Shown here piece by piece: positions 4,503-10,924 of a DNA stretch of 11,187 nt (positions are counted from its first letter, which is position 1; every line of letters starts with the position of its first letter). Position numbers and translations under genes: made by a program. The stretch comes from Actinomycetota bacterium (lineage in GTDB: Bacteria; Actinomycetota; Rubrobacteria; Rubrobacterales; Rubrobacteraceae): positions 1 to 11,187 of the forward strand of contig JAIVIG010000285.1 of assembly GCA_020200675.1 (NCBI GenBank), in the 5' to 3' direction. The notes beneath the pieces were generated by a model, which was not told the origin of the DNA, did not search any database, and saw only the letters and a list, made by a program, of their open reading frames with translations.

Positions 4503-5372
4503 TCACGCCCGGACCCCCGCGGCTTCCAGGTCCTCGCGCATCCTGCGGGCCGCCTCCCGGGCGGCGCTCCTGTAGTCGCCTCCGGGGGAGGTCTGTCCCT
4601 CGAACGCGCGCAGGATGCCCCGGCTGCTGTTGACCAAAACGCCCGCGCCTCGGGGATCGAGCAGCGCCTTGACGCCCGAGGCGTCGCCCTTCTGCGCCCC
4701 GTATCCGGGGGCCAGAAAGAGCGCCTCCGGGAGTAGCTCGCGCACCCGCCGTCCGACTTCGGGACGGGTCGCGCCTACGACCGCTCCGGCGTCGAGGTAA
4801 CCGGTCTCCCCGGCCTCGCCCAGAGACGCCACGAGCCTGGAGGCGGTCTCGTAGAGCGGCGGCGTCGAGGAGTCCTGCACGTCCGGCGCCGAAGAGTTCG
4901 AGGTCGCGACGAGGACGAAGACGCCACCGCCCCGGCCCAGTCGTCGCGCCTCTTCGAGGAACGGCTCCACGGCGTCCGCGCCCATGTAGGGGTTTACAGT
5001 GACGCCCGTTGCGTCGTAGACCGAGAGATGGGCCTCAGCGTAGGCGGCGGCCACGTGCCCCACGTCCCCGCGCTTCGCGTCCGCTATGGTCGGGAGCCCC
5101 AGGGCGTGGGACGCCTCGATCAGGTGCGCGTACACCCTCATCCCCTCGGGTCCGAGACGCTCGAAGTACGCCAGCTGCAGCTTGACGGCCGCCGCCTCGG
5201 ACTCTACCGCCTCGAGAACCCCGAGGCAGAACTCCCGGACGGCTTCGGCCTCGGTGAGGGCGCGCTCGCGCTCGCGCCCCAGGAGCTCCGGCGGCAGGTG
5301 GCGCGGGTCCGGGTCGAGGCCCACGACGACGGCGCTCCCCTTGCGACGCGCGGAGGAGACGAAGGCCTCCAC
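4503..5372 (-). CDS. pyrF: Orotidine 5'-phosphate decarboxylase, long (subfamily 2) type
   Basis: 289 residues. Converts OMP to UMP, the last step of de novo pyrimidine synthesis, in the cytoplasm. The length and motifs fit the longer PyrF subfamily common in actinobacteria: 'VVVGLDPDP' with D20, 'AVKLQLAYFERLG' with K64, the catalytic array D98-A-K100-x-x-D103 in 'IADAKRGDVG', 'TVNPYMGADAV' (125-135), and the phosphate-binding 'APGYGAQKGD' and 'VNSSRGI'. Start: GTG at 5372, with GGCGGGGCGG upstream and no better in-frame choice. A 14-codon frame from ATG 5419 ends TAG two bases before this GTG. It has no ribosome binding site or promoter I can see, so I do not call it. The gene follows the hup terminator and must have its own promoter or receive readthrough. 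It is separated from pyrE only by hup. Confidence 0.94.
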   Translation of the reverse strand: MEAFVSSARRKGSAVVVGLDPDPRHLPPELLGRERERALTEAEAVREFCLGVLEAVESEAAAVKLQLAYFERLGPEGMRVYAHLIEASHALGLPTIADAKRGDVGHVAAAYAEAHLSVYDATGVTVNPYMGADAVEPFLEEARRLGRGGGVFVLVATSNSSAPDVQDSSTPPLYETASRLVASLGEAGETGYLDAGAVVGATRPEVGRRVRELLPEALFLAPGYGAQKGDASGVKALLDPRGAGVLVNSSRGILRAFEGQTSPGGDYRSAAREAARRMREDLEAAGVRA

Positions 5373-5438
5373 CGCTAGCGCCGCCCCGCCAGACGTCGTT
5401 GCTGGGGTTCTTGCGGCATGAGCACGGACGCGGGCACG

Positions 5439-5465
5439 AAAAAGCCGCGGGGGGCGGCCCGCAGC
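5439..5465 (-). terminator. Intrinsic terminator of hup
   Basis: On the minus strand an 8-bp stem (arms 5458-5465 and 5444-5451, one G-U pair, six-base loop) is followed by TTTTT (5443-5439). It lies 21 bases after the hup stop and before pyrF. Confidence 0.82.
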
Positions 5466-5486
5466 TCGTAGAAGAAGACTTTCAGC

Positions 5487-5759
5487 TTACTTGATCGAGT
5501 CTTTAAGGGCGTTGCCGGCGGTGAACTTCGGCACCTTCGAGGCCGGTATCTTCATCTTCTCTTTCGTCTGGGGGTTGACGCCCTCGCGGGCCTCACGCTT
5601 CTGGACGTAGAACTTGCCGAAGCCGGTGATCTGGACCTGATCGTCCTTTTTGAGGGCCGAGGTGACTACGTCCTCGAACGCCTCGAAGAAGCGTTGGGCC
5701 TCGCTCTTGGAGCCGTCAGCCTTGTCGGCTATCTCCTGAATCAGCTCGGTTTTGTTCAT
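5487..5759 (-). CDS. hup: HU-family DNA-binding protein
   Basis: 90 residues, the standard length of the nucleoid protein HU, which binds DNA as a dimer with little sequence preference and bends it. Seen: the helical N-terminal half 'MNKTELIQEIADKADGSKSEAQRF', the signature 'GFGKFYVQKREAREGVNPQT' (46-65) with arm arginines R55 and R58 and the intercalating P63, and the C-terminal 'VPKFTAGNALKDSIK'. It lacks the long lysine/alanine tail of mycobacterial HU. IHF is unlikely because the gene is a simple HU-like form. Start: ATG at 5759 with GGGAGG ten bases upstream. It has its own promoter and terminator, so it is probably a separate, highly expressed transcript placed between pyrE and pyrF. 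Confidence 0.96.
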   Translation of the reverse strand: MNKTELIQEIADKADGSKSEAQRFFEAFEDVVTSALKKDDQVQITGFGKFYVQKREAREGVNPQTKEKMKIPASKVPKFTAGNALKDSIK

Positions 5760-5820
5760 TTACCTGTTTCCTCCCTTGTCGCTTCCACTTCCAGCCCCCC
5801 TTCCCCGCCACCTGCCGGAG

Positions 5821-5849
5821 ACTATACCAGAGGGCCAAATGCGGCTCAA
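5821..5849 (-). promoter_or_regulatory. Promoter of hup (extended -10)
   Basis: Minus strand: TTGAGC (5849-5844), exactly 17 bases, then TATAGT (5826-5821), the latter preceded by TGG to make an extended -10. The -35 matches four of six and the -10 five of six consensus positions. It is the best promoter in the window. Its -35 overlaps the last codons and stop of pyrE. The start point would be about 50-55 bases before the hup ATG. Confidence 0.65.
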
Positions 5850-6382
5850 TCCCCGCCCTTTACGCCCAGATCCTCCAACCTGAGCAGCGCCCCGAACGGG
5901 TAACCGCCGAGGCTGGCGGAATCTTCGTCCCTCCTGTCGAGGACGGCCAAGATCCTCAGCACCTCCGCCCCCGCCTCCTCCAGCGTAGCCGCCGCCCGCA
6001 GCACCTGAGTACCCGTGGTGACCACGTCCTCGATAAGCACGACCTTCTCCCCGCCCTCGAGCGGCCGCCCCTCGATCCTGTTGGCGGTCCCGTATTCTTT
6101 GGCGCCCTTCCGCACTATGCCGTAAGGGAGACCACTCTGAAGAGACGCCGCCGCGACCAGCGGCACGGCCCCGAGTTCGACCCCCGCGAGCCTCTCCGCG
6201 TCATCCGGGAGCCTGGCAGAGATCTCACGGGCCAACTCCCGCAGTAGCCCGGGCTCGGTCGAGAAGAGGTATTTGTCCACGTAGAACCGGCTCTTCTTAC
6301 CGCTCGAAAGCACGAAGTCACCCTCCAAAAGCGCCGCCTCCCGCACCTTGGATGCGAGACCGGGATCGGGCTCAGCCGCCAC
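5846..6382 (-). CDS. pyrE: Orotate phosphoribosyltransferase
   Basis: 178 residues from the chosen start. Joins orotate to PRPP to give OMP, the step before PyrF. The PRPP-binding signature 'VVLIEDVVTTGTQVLRA' is clear. 'LLEGDFVLSSGKKSRFYVDKYLF' is the typical N-terminal orotate-side segment, and 'GVELGAVPLVAAAS' and 'IVRKGAKEYGTANRIEG' (catalytic lysine loop) are in place. The open frame runs upstream to 6568, but that part is the shadow of the neighbouring gene and has abnormal Arg/Trp-rich composition. GTG at 6382 (or at 6391) fits the family's N-terminus, and I prefer 6382. With it the gene overlaps the upstream small gene by 11 bases, so translation is probably coupled. Confidence 0.92.
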   Translation of the reverse strand: MAAEPDPGLASKVREAALLEGDFVLSSGKKSRFYVDKYLFSTEPGLLRELAREISARLPDDAERLAGVELGAVPLVAAASLQSGLPYGIVRKGAKEYGTANRIEGRPLEGGEKVVLIEDVVTTGTQVLRAAATLEEAGAEVLRILAVLDRRDEDSASLGGYPFGALLRLEDLGVKGGD

Positions 6383-6659
6383 CCGGACCACCCGAAGGCC
6401 GTTCCAGGTTCTCCAGGGCCGCGTCGAACGGTCCGAAGTCGATCTCCTCCAGGAGGTCGCCGAGCTCCCGCGCCTCGCCCTCCACCGACGCGAGGCCGGC
6501 CTCCACCCCCGCGTTGACCTCCGCAAGCAGCGCCACCGACCGGTCGAGGATGTCCACCACCCCCGCATCCGGAACGCCCTCGAGCTCCTCCGCGAGCCTC
6601 TCGAGCTCCGAGAGCCGCTCTTCGAGACGCCGCACGTCTATCTCCTTGCCGCCATCCAT
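6372..6659 (-). CDS. Small acidic helical (probably coiled-coil) protein, unknown function
   Basis: 95 residues, no family recognised. Residues 6-90 are rich in Leu, Glu, Ala and Arg with heptad-like spacing ('VRRLEERLSELERLAEELEGV', then 'ALLAEVNAGVEAGLASVEGEARELGDLLEEI'), so one or two coiled coils are likely. The tail is Gly/Pro-rich. No signal peptide or membrane helix is present. ATG at 6659 has no Shine-Dalgarno sequence but lies eight bases after TATAGT, consistent with a leaderless start. It overlaps pyrE by 11 bases, so it probably drives or is coupled to pyrE translation. Codon usage (G/C at third positions) supports real coding. A general scaffold or small exonuclease-subunit-like protein (XseB resembles this in size) is possible, but no xseA is near and I would not assign it. 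Confidence 0.72.
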   Translation of the reverse strand: MDGGKEIDVRRLEERLSELERLAEELEGVPDAGVVDILDRSVALLAEVNAGVEAGLASVEGEARELGDLLEEIDFGPFDAALENLERPSGGPGGG

Positions 6660-6667
6660 AGGCCCGG

Positions 6668-6673
6668 ACTATA
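6668..6673 (-). promoter_or_regulatory. Candidate -10 box for the acidic helical gene and pyrE
   Basis: TATAGT on the minus strand ends eight bases before the ATG at 6659, in the 36-base gap after the membrane-protein stop. The -35 region (AGGATC at 17 bases) is poor. If used, the mRNA would begin at about the start codon. The identical hexamer is used in the much better hup promoter. Confidence 0.42.
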
Positions 6674-6695
6674 CATCATCCCCACCACGCGATCC

Positions 6696-6956
6696 TTAGC
6701 GCCGCGGTTTCTCCTCTGGGTTGTCGGAACGCCCGATGCCCGGCAGTTTGCCCCCCGCGAGCCGCCAGACCGCCGCGCCGAGGACCAGGGCGACCAGGAC
6801 CAGCGCTAGAAACGGCAGCACCCCCCACACCACGAAGCCGTACCCCGCCCGCAGTAGGAAGAAAGAGATCACTCCCGCGCCGGCGCCGAAGAGCGACAAG
6901 AGCAACACGACCCCGAACAGGACGAGGGGTGGAACGGTGGGAGAGATGCGCCTCAT
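6696..6956 (-). CDS. Small two-helix membrane protein, unknown function
   Basis: 86 residues. A short basic N-terminus, two hydrophobic segments (about 11-35 and 41-65) separated by a short turn 'RAGYG', then a hydrophilic basic tail 'GKLPGIGRSDNPEEKPRR' expected in the cytoplasm. No cysteine or recognisable motif. ATG at 6956 is 12 bases after the stop of the CsoR-like gene, with only a weak GATGG as ribosome binding site, so it appears to be the third gene of the murE transcript. Function unknown. Co-transcription with murE hints at an envelope role but does not show it. Confidence 0.75.
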   Translation of the reverse strand: MRRISPTVPPLVLFGVVLLLSLFGAGAGVISFFLLRAGYGFVVWGVLPFLALVLVALVLGAAVWRLAGGKLPGIGRSDNPEEKPRR

Positions 6957-6968
6957 CGACGTACCATC

Positions 6969-7238
6969 CTACTTCACCACCCGGTCTATGGCTTTTACCA
7001 GGTCTCTGACCATATCCTCCGATACTCCTTCCTGCTCGGCGCGTTCCTCGACGAAGTCCTTCAAGAGGACCGTGTTGATGCGGCGGATGGCCGAGAAGAT
7101 CGCGTTGGTCTGCTGGACGACGTCGGCGTAGGTCACGTCCTCGTTCTCGACCATCTTGGCGACGCCACGGACGTGCCCCTCGACGCTCTTCAGGCGCCGG
7201 AGCACCTCGCTTTTGGCCACATCCTGCAAATCAGTCAT
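6969..7238 (-). CDS. CsoR/FrmR/RcnR-family (DUF156) protein lacking the metal-binding residues
   Basis: 89 residues, the size of this all-helical family of tetrameric DNA-binding repressors. The family core is plain: 'EVLRRLKSVEGHVRGVAKMVENE' (11-33), followed by 'DVVQQTNAIFSAIRRINTVLLKDFVEE' (39-65). Classical CsoR binds Cu(I) with a Cys, His, Cys triad. Against my recollection of the M. tuberculosis protein these positions are Y37 or A38, F62 and R66. The protein has no cysteine at all and only one histidine (H22 in 'GHVRG'). It is therefore unlikely to sense copper, formaldehyde or persulfide by the usual chemistry. Its ATG (7238) lies inside the end of murE with an 8-base overlap, so expression is tied to murE. 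No copper or other efflux gene is adjacent. It could bind DNA constitutively, sense another ligand, or regulate this operon. Confidence 0.85.
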   Translation of the reverse strand: MTDLQDVAKSEVLRRLKSVEGHVRGVAKMVENEDVTYADVVQQTNAIFSAIRRINTVLLKDFVEERAEQEGVSEDMVRDLVKAIDRVVK

Positions 7239-8709
7239 CCTCCCGTTCGAGCTCTTCCAAGAGTTCCCGGACGACGCTCGCGTCGTGGAAGGGCACGTCG
7301 CCCCCCGGCAGGTGCTGGACCCTCTCGTGGCCCTTGCCCGCCACGACCACCACGTCCCCGGGCCGGGTCGCCTCTAAGGCCCGGCGGATCGCCGCCCGCC
7401 TGTCCAGCACGATCTCGTACCGCCCGCACTCCGAACCCGCGGCGACCTCGCGGGCGATCTTCTCCGGGTCCTCGGTGTAGGCGTCGTCGGTCGTTATTAT
7501 GCTCGACTCCGCGAGGTTAGAGGCGACCCGGCCCATCAAAGGGCGCTTGGCCACATCCCTGTCCCCTGCCGCCCCGAACACGCAGAGCACGCGCCCGCCG
7601 CCGGCGTCCGCCACCCCACGGGCGACGTTCAACGCGGCTTCGAGCGCCACGTCGGTGTGGGCGTAGTCCACGATCACCTCGAAGCCGAACCTACCGCCGG
7701 GGACGACCCGCTCGAACCTGCCCGGCACCTGCCCCATCTTCCGCACGGCCCGGCTCAACGCCTCTTCACCCACCCCCAGAGCCAGCGCGAGCGACGCCGC
7801 CCCGGCCACGTTCTCGACGTTGTACCCGCCGACCAACGGGCTCTCGACCTTTAGAACACCCCCCGGATGGCGAAGCAAGAAAGCGGTCCCTCCCCGCGCG
7901 GACCTTACGCCCTCGACGCGATAGTCCGCGTCCTCCGCAACGCCGAACGTCTCCACGCCCGGGACTTCTTCGGCGATCCTGCGCCCGTAGGGGTTGTCGG
8001 CGTTGGCGAGCTTCGGTCCCCGGGGACCGACCCAGCGGAAGAGCTCGCGCTTTGCGCGGTAGTACTCCTCCATCGAGCCGTGCAGGTCGAGGTGGTCCCG
8101 GGTTAGGTTGGTGAAGAGCGCGCCCGCGAAGCGCGTGCCCGTGACGCGCTTGAGGGCGACCCCGTGCGAGGAGACCTCCAGAACGGCGTGCTCGACGCCG
8201 GCATCCAGCATCTCCCGCAGGGTACCCTGCACCTCCGTCGCCTCGGGCGTGGTGCGCGCGGGCGTACGCTGCTCGTCCCCGAAAAGCACCTCGGCCGTGG
8301 TCATGAGGCCGCACTTCTCGGGAGTGTGGGCGGCGGCGAGGATCGAGTACAGGGCGTAAGAGGTCGTGGTCTTGCCGTTGGTGCCGGTGACGCCGTAGAC
8401 CAACATCTCGGCGGAAGGCTCCCCGAACACGGCACGCGCCAACGCCGCGAGCGCCGCCCGGGCGTCGGGCACGACGACGGCGGGCACGCCCGGGGGCAGC
8501 CCGCGTTCGGCCACGATGAGCACCGCCCCGCGCCGCACGGCCTCCGGGACGAACTCGGTGCCGTCGCGCCGGAAGCCGGGGATCGCCACGAAGGCGAAGC
8601 CGGGCTCGACGAGGCGCGAGTCGTGGGTCACGCCACCGACGCCGTCCACCCCCGGCGGGGGCTCCGTACCCAGGATCCGAGCCAGCTGTGCGCGTAGGAC
8701 AGAAACCAC
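7231..8709 (-). CDS. murE: UDP-N-acetylmuramyl-tripeptide synthetase MurE, probably Lys-type
   Basis: 492 residues from the chosen start. Adds the third amino acid to UDP-MurNAc-L-Ala-D-Glu using ATP, in the cytoplasm. Domains: UDP-substrate domain with 'GGVTHDSRLVEPGFAFVAIPG' (25-45), central ATPase domain with P-loop 'GVTGTNGKTTT' (about 107-116), 'EVSSHGVAL' (178-186), 'TRDHLDLHGSMEEYYRAK' ending in the lysine that is carbamylated in Mur ligases (K220), and C-terminal domain with 'VDYAHT' and 'VVAGKGHE'. The diamino-acid selectivity motif reads DDAY at 408-411 (7477-7488), where meso-DAP enzymes have DNPR, so L-lysine or another amine is likelier (inference). Start: the frame opens at GTG 8742, but GTG 8709 puts the 'DSR' motif at the usual distance and lies seven bases after TACACT. 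I choose 8709. No other mur gene is adjacent. Confidence 0.93.
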   Translation of the reverse strand: MVSVLRAQLARILGTEPPPGVDGVGGVTHDSRLVEPGFAFVAIPGFRRDGTEFVPEAVRRGAVLIVAERGLPPGVPAVVVPDARAALAALARAVFGEPSAEMLVYGVTGTNGKTTTSYALYSILAAAHTPEKCGLMTTAEVLFGDEQRTPARTTPEATEVQGTLREMLDAGVEHAVLEVSSHGVALKRVTGTRFAGALFTNLTRDHLDLHGSMEEYYRAKRELFRWVGPRGPKLANADNPYGRRIAEEVPGVETFGVAEDADYRVEGVRSARGGTAFLLRHPGGVLKVESPLVGGYNVENVAGAASLALALGVGEEALSRAVRKMGQVPGRFERVVPGGRFGFEVIVDYAHTDVALEAALNVARGVADAGGGRVLCVFGAAGDRDVAKRPLMGRVASNLAESSIITTDDAYTEDPEKIAREVAAGSECGRYEIVLDRRAAIRRALEATRPGDVVVVAGKGHERVQHLPGGDVPFHDASVVRELLEELEREDD

Positions 8710-8716
8710 GACCCGT

Positions 8717-8722
8717 AGTGTA
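8717..8722 (-). promoter_or_regulatory. Candidate -10 box placing murE on a leaderless mRNA
   Basis: TACACT on the minus strand, seven bases before the GTG at 8709 and with no Shine-Dalgarno between. The -35 region (8740-8745) is poor. It implies that the longer frame from GTG 8742 is not translated. Confidence 0.4.
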
Positions 8723-8831
8723 GCAAGGGCCGAGATGCGCACGCCCGTGTGTACACGTTTGCGTAACGCCCGCTACCACGACCGCCACGCCCCATCTGTA
8801 GGTTTAGTGAACGAAATTACTCAAATTATCG

Positions 8832-8860
8832 ATGACGACCTTCAGGTTGTGTGTTAGCCT
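8832..8860 (+). promoter_or_regulatory. Candidate rpoD promoter
   Basis: ATGACG (8832-8837), 17 bases, then TAGCCT (8855-8860) preceded by TGT, an extended -10. It lies in an AT-rich patch (about 8805-8885) of the murE-rpoD divergent gap and would give a 5' untranslated region of about 95 bases. An alternative -10, TATTTT at 8868-8873, has worse spacing to any -35. Confidence 0.42.
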
Positions 8861-8910
8861 ACGCGGGTATTTTTTACGGAGACTTTACAAAGCGCGGGAA
8901 GCTGAGGTAC

Positions 8911-8945
8911 TAGAGGGCGCCGCGACGATGCGCGGCGGCTCTCTA
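8911..8945 (+). other. Long stem-loop just upstream of the rpoD ribosome binding site
   Basis: The mRNA can form 14 pairs. Bases 8918-8924 pair with 8931-8937 (7 perfect G-C-rich pairs, 6-base loop ACGATG). After one bulged G (8938), bases 8911-8917 pair with 8939-8945 (one G-U). The stem ends about five bases before the AAAGGGG that serves rpoD. No U run follows, so it is not an intrinsic terminator. A role in translation or mRNA stability is possible. Confidence 0.55.
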
Positions 8946-8961
8946 CCAAGAAAGGGGACCG

Positions 8962-10074
8962 ATGTCGGCCGAAAGCACCTCGATGTTGGCGGAACGGACG
9001 GACGAGCTTCTGAACCGGGGGCGAAACCAGGGCTTCATAAGCACGGATGACGTCGCAGATCTGTTGCAGGAGGGGGAGCTTTCGGCGACCGAGGTGGAGG
9101 AGTTCTACGCCACCCTCGAAGAAGAAGCGATAAGCCTCGTGGAGGGCGAAACGGCCTCCACGGAGGCTGCGACCGTGGTAGCCCAGGCCGCCGGCGCGGC
9201 ACAGGAGATACCGCAGACGCCCACGATGCAGATAGCTCACGCGGTGGCGACGGGCGATTCGATCCGGATGTACCTCGCGGAGATCGGGCGGGTCAAGCTC
9301 CTCACGCACGCGGACGAGATACGCCTCGCCAAGGGCATCGCCCGTGGCTGTAAGAGAAGTAAGGACCGGCTCGTCGAGGCGAACCTGAGGCTGGTCGTCT
9401 CGATCGCCAAGAAGTACCGCAACCGCGGGGTCTCGTTCTTGGACCTCATCCAGGAAGGAAACCTCGGCCTCATCCGGGCGGCCGAGAAGTTCGACCATAC
9501 CAAGGGCTACAAGTTCTCCACGTACGCGACGTGGTGGATCCGGCAGGCCATAACCCGGGCCATCGCCGACAAGGGCCGGACCATCCGCATCCCGGTTCAC
9601 ATGGTCGAGAAGGTAAACAAGTTCCACCGCACCCATCGCCGCATGACACAGAGTTTGGGGCGCGAGCCGATAGACGAGGAGATAGCGCGCGAGCTGGAGA
9701 TGCCAGTCGATGAGGTCTTGAGGCTGCAGGAGATCAGCCAGAGGGCGATCAGCCTCGAAACCCCGGTCGGCGACGAGGACTCCTCCCACCTCGGCGACTT
9801 CCTGGAGGACGCGACCGCCGTGACGCCGACGGAGGCGGTCTCCGAGGCCCTGCTCAAGTCGCACCTTAGAGAAGCTCTGGACGAGCTGCCCGAGCGGGAG
9901 CGCCAGATCATCGAGCTCAGGTTCGGGATGAAGGACGACAGGCCCCGCACCCTCGAAGAGGTCGGCCGCGAGTTCGACATCACGCGCGAACGGGTGCGCC
10001 AGATCCAGATGAAGACCCTCAACCTCCTCCGCGAACAGCGCCGCACCCAGAACCTGCGTGAATATCTCAGGTAG
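8962..10074 (+). CDS. rpoD: Primary RNA polymerase sigma factor (sigma-70 / RpoD)
   Basis: 370 residues. Directs RNA polymerase to housekeeping promoters. Regions in order: a short acidic region 1.1-like N-terminus (about 8-60), a variable Ala/Thr linker, region 1.2 'DSIRMYLAEIGRVKLLT' (99-115), region 2 'LVEANLRLVVSIAKKYRNRGVSFLDL' through 'YKFSTYATWWIRQAITRAI' (-10 recognition and melting, 137-201), 'RTIRIPVHMVEKVNK' (206-220), region 3 (221-290) and region 4 with the -35-binding helix-turn-helix 'TLEEVGREFDITRERVRQIQ' (330-349). It is the compact actinobacterial/Gram-positive form without the large insert of proteobacterial RpoD. 'GCKRSKDRL' and 'QMKTLNLLRE' replace the more usual '.GD..AK..L' and 'EAKALRKLR', modest divergence. 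Start: ATG 8962 behind AAAGGGGACCG. The next gene overlaps its end by 17 bases. Confidence 0.95.
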   Translation: MSAESTSMLAERTDELLNRGRNQGFISTDDVADLLQEGELSATEVEEFYATLEEEAISLVEGETASTEAATVVAQAAGAAQEIPQTPTMQIAHAVATGDSIRMYLAEIGRVKLLTHADEIRLAKGIARGCKRSKDRLVEANLRLVVSIAKKYRNRGVSFLDLIQEGNLGLIRAAEKFDHTKGYKFSTYATWWIRQAITRAIADKGRTIRIPVHMVEKVNKFHRTHRRMTQSLGREPIDEEIARELEMPVDEVLRLQEISQRAISLETPVGDEDSSHLGDFLEDATAVTPTEAVSEALLKSHLREALDELPERERQIIELRFGMKDDRPRTLEEVGREFDITRERVRQIQMKTLNLLREQRRTQNLREYLR

Positions 10075-10888
10075 TAGTCCCGGTACGAACCCGGATACTT
10101 CCTCAGAAGAGCTAAACCGCTTCGTCCGAGACCTCGCTCGCCGCACGGGCGAGTTGCAACTCTCCCGCTACCAGGACCCAGGCGAAATCTCGGAGAAGGC
10201 CCCCAAGGATCTCGTGACCGAAGTGGATCTCCTCTGCGAGGAGTTCTTGATCTCCGAGATAAATGAACATTACCCCGACGATGCGATCCTCTCCGAGGAG
10301 CGGGGCGGGGAGATCTCGCCAACCGGTCGAACCTGGCTGCTGGATCCCGTGGACGGCACGGCAAACTTCGCCCGCGCGAACCCCCTTTTCTGCGTCTGCA
10401 TCTCCGTCGTCGAGGGCGACGAGGTGAAGCACGCGGCGGTCGCCGCCCCGCGCCTCGGCGACGTCTACCACGCCTCAGCGGGCGGCGGCGCCTTTCGCGA
10501 CTCGGCCTCCGGCGAGACCTACCCCCTGGGCGTGGCGCAGGCGGAGAGGCTCGAAGACTCCTTCGTCGGGGCGGACGTCTCGTACAGGGGCAGCAACAAC
10601 CCCGCCAAGAACAACATCCTCGAAGTCTTCCGCTCCTGCTGGCAGGTCCGCTCGATCGGGAGCGCCGGCATCCGGGGGGCCTGGCTAGCGGCGGGCTACA
10701 TCGACGTCTCCATCGGTACTCGCAACACCGCCTGGGACTACGCCCCCACTGTCCTCCTCGTCTCCGAGGCCGGCGGCCGCGCGACTAACCTCACCGGAGG
10801 CCCCTGGACCTACGACGCCGACGGCCTCGTCGCCACCAACAACGACACCCTCCACGCAGAGGTACTCAATCTCATAGCCGACGGTTAG
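10058..10888 (+). CDS. Inositol-monophosphatase-family phosphatase
   Basis: 276 residues. Mg2+-dependent, lithium-sensitive-type sugar-phosphate phosphatase fold. Motifs: 'KDLVTEVD' (50-57), 'LSEE' with E80, motif A 'LLDPVDGTANF' with D96 and D99, and motif B 'NTAWDYAPTVLLVSEAGG' with D227. All expected metal ligands are present. Members include inositol-1-phosphatase (SuhB/ImpA), histidinol-phosphatase (HisN) and fructose-1,6-bisphosphatase-like enzymes, and sequence alone does not choose between them here. Start: GTG at 10058 inside the end of rpoD. There is no other good start before the conserved 'EELNRFVRDLARR' segment, so the gene is probably translationally coupled to rpoD and shares its transcript. 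No terminator hairpin is evident in the 36 bases before the convergent next gene. Confidence 0.9.
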   Translation: MNISGSSPGTNPDTSSEELNRFVRDLARRTGELQLSRYQDPGEISEKAPKDLVTEVDLLCEEFLISEINEHYPDDAILSEERGGEISPTGRTWLLDPVDGTANFARANPLFCVCISVVEGDEVKHAAVAAPRLGDVYHASAGGGAFRDSASGETYPLGVAQAERLEDSFVGADVSYRGSNNPAKNNILEVFRSCWQVRSIGSAGIRGAWLAAGYIDVSIGTRNTAWDYAPTVLLVSEAGGRATNLTGGPWTYDADGLVATNNDTLHAEVLNLIADG

Positions 10889-10924
10889 CCCCGGCTCTCC
10901 TTCCCCTACCGAATACCACCGCTA

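Noticed and set aside
5375..5419. 14-codon frame ending two bases before the pyrF GTG, as a second leader peptide
   Set aside because: No ribosome binding site and no -10 at the right distance. A frame this short is expected by chance.
6383..6568. N-terminal extension of pyrE to 6568
   Set aside because: The extension is rich in Trp and Arg and lies over the acidic helical gene. PyrE proteins start close to 'DPGLASKVREAALLEGDF'.
8710..8742. murE start at GTG 8742
   Set aside because: It adds 11 residues upstream of the normal N-terminus and contains the -10-like TACACT. GTG 8709 fits family length better. Not excluded.
8749..8756. GTGTACAC palindrome upstream of murE as an operator
   Set aside because: An eight-base palindrome is too short and unsupported. 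It is not repeated nearby.
7766..8788. 340-codon minus-strand frame overlapping murE
   Set aside because: Its Arg/Gly-rich composition is typical of an out-of-frame reading. MurE motifs lie in the other frame throughout.
8854..10146. 430-codon minus-strand frame antisense to rpoD
   Set aside because: Longer than rpoD itself, but it is the mirror of a highly conserved sigma factor and has no motif of its own.
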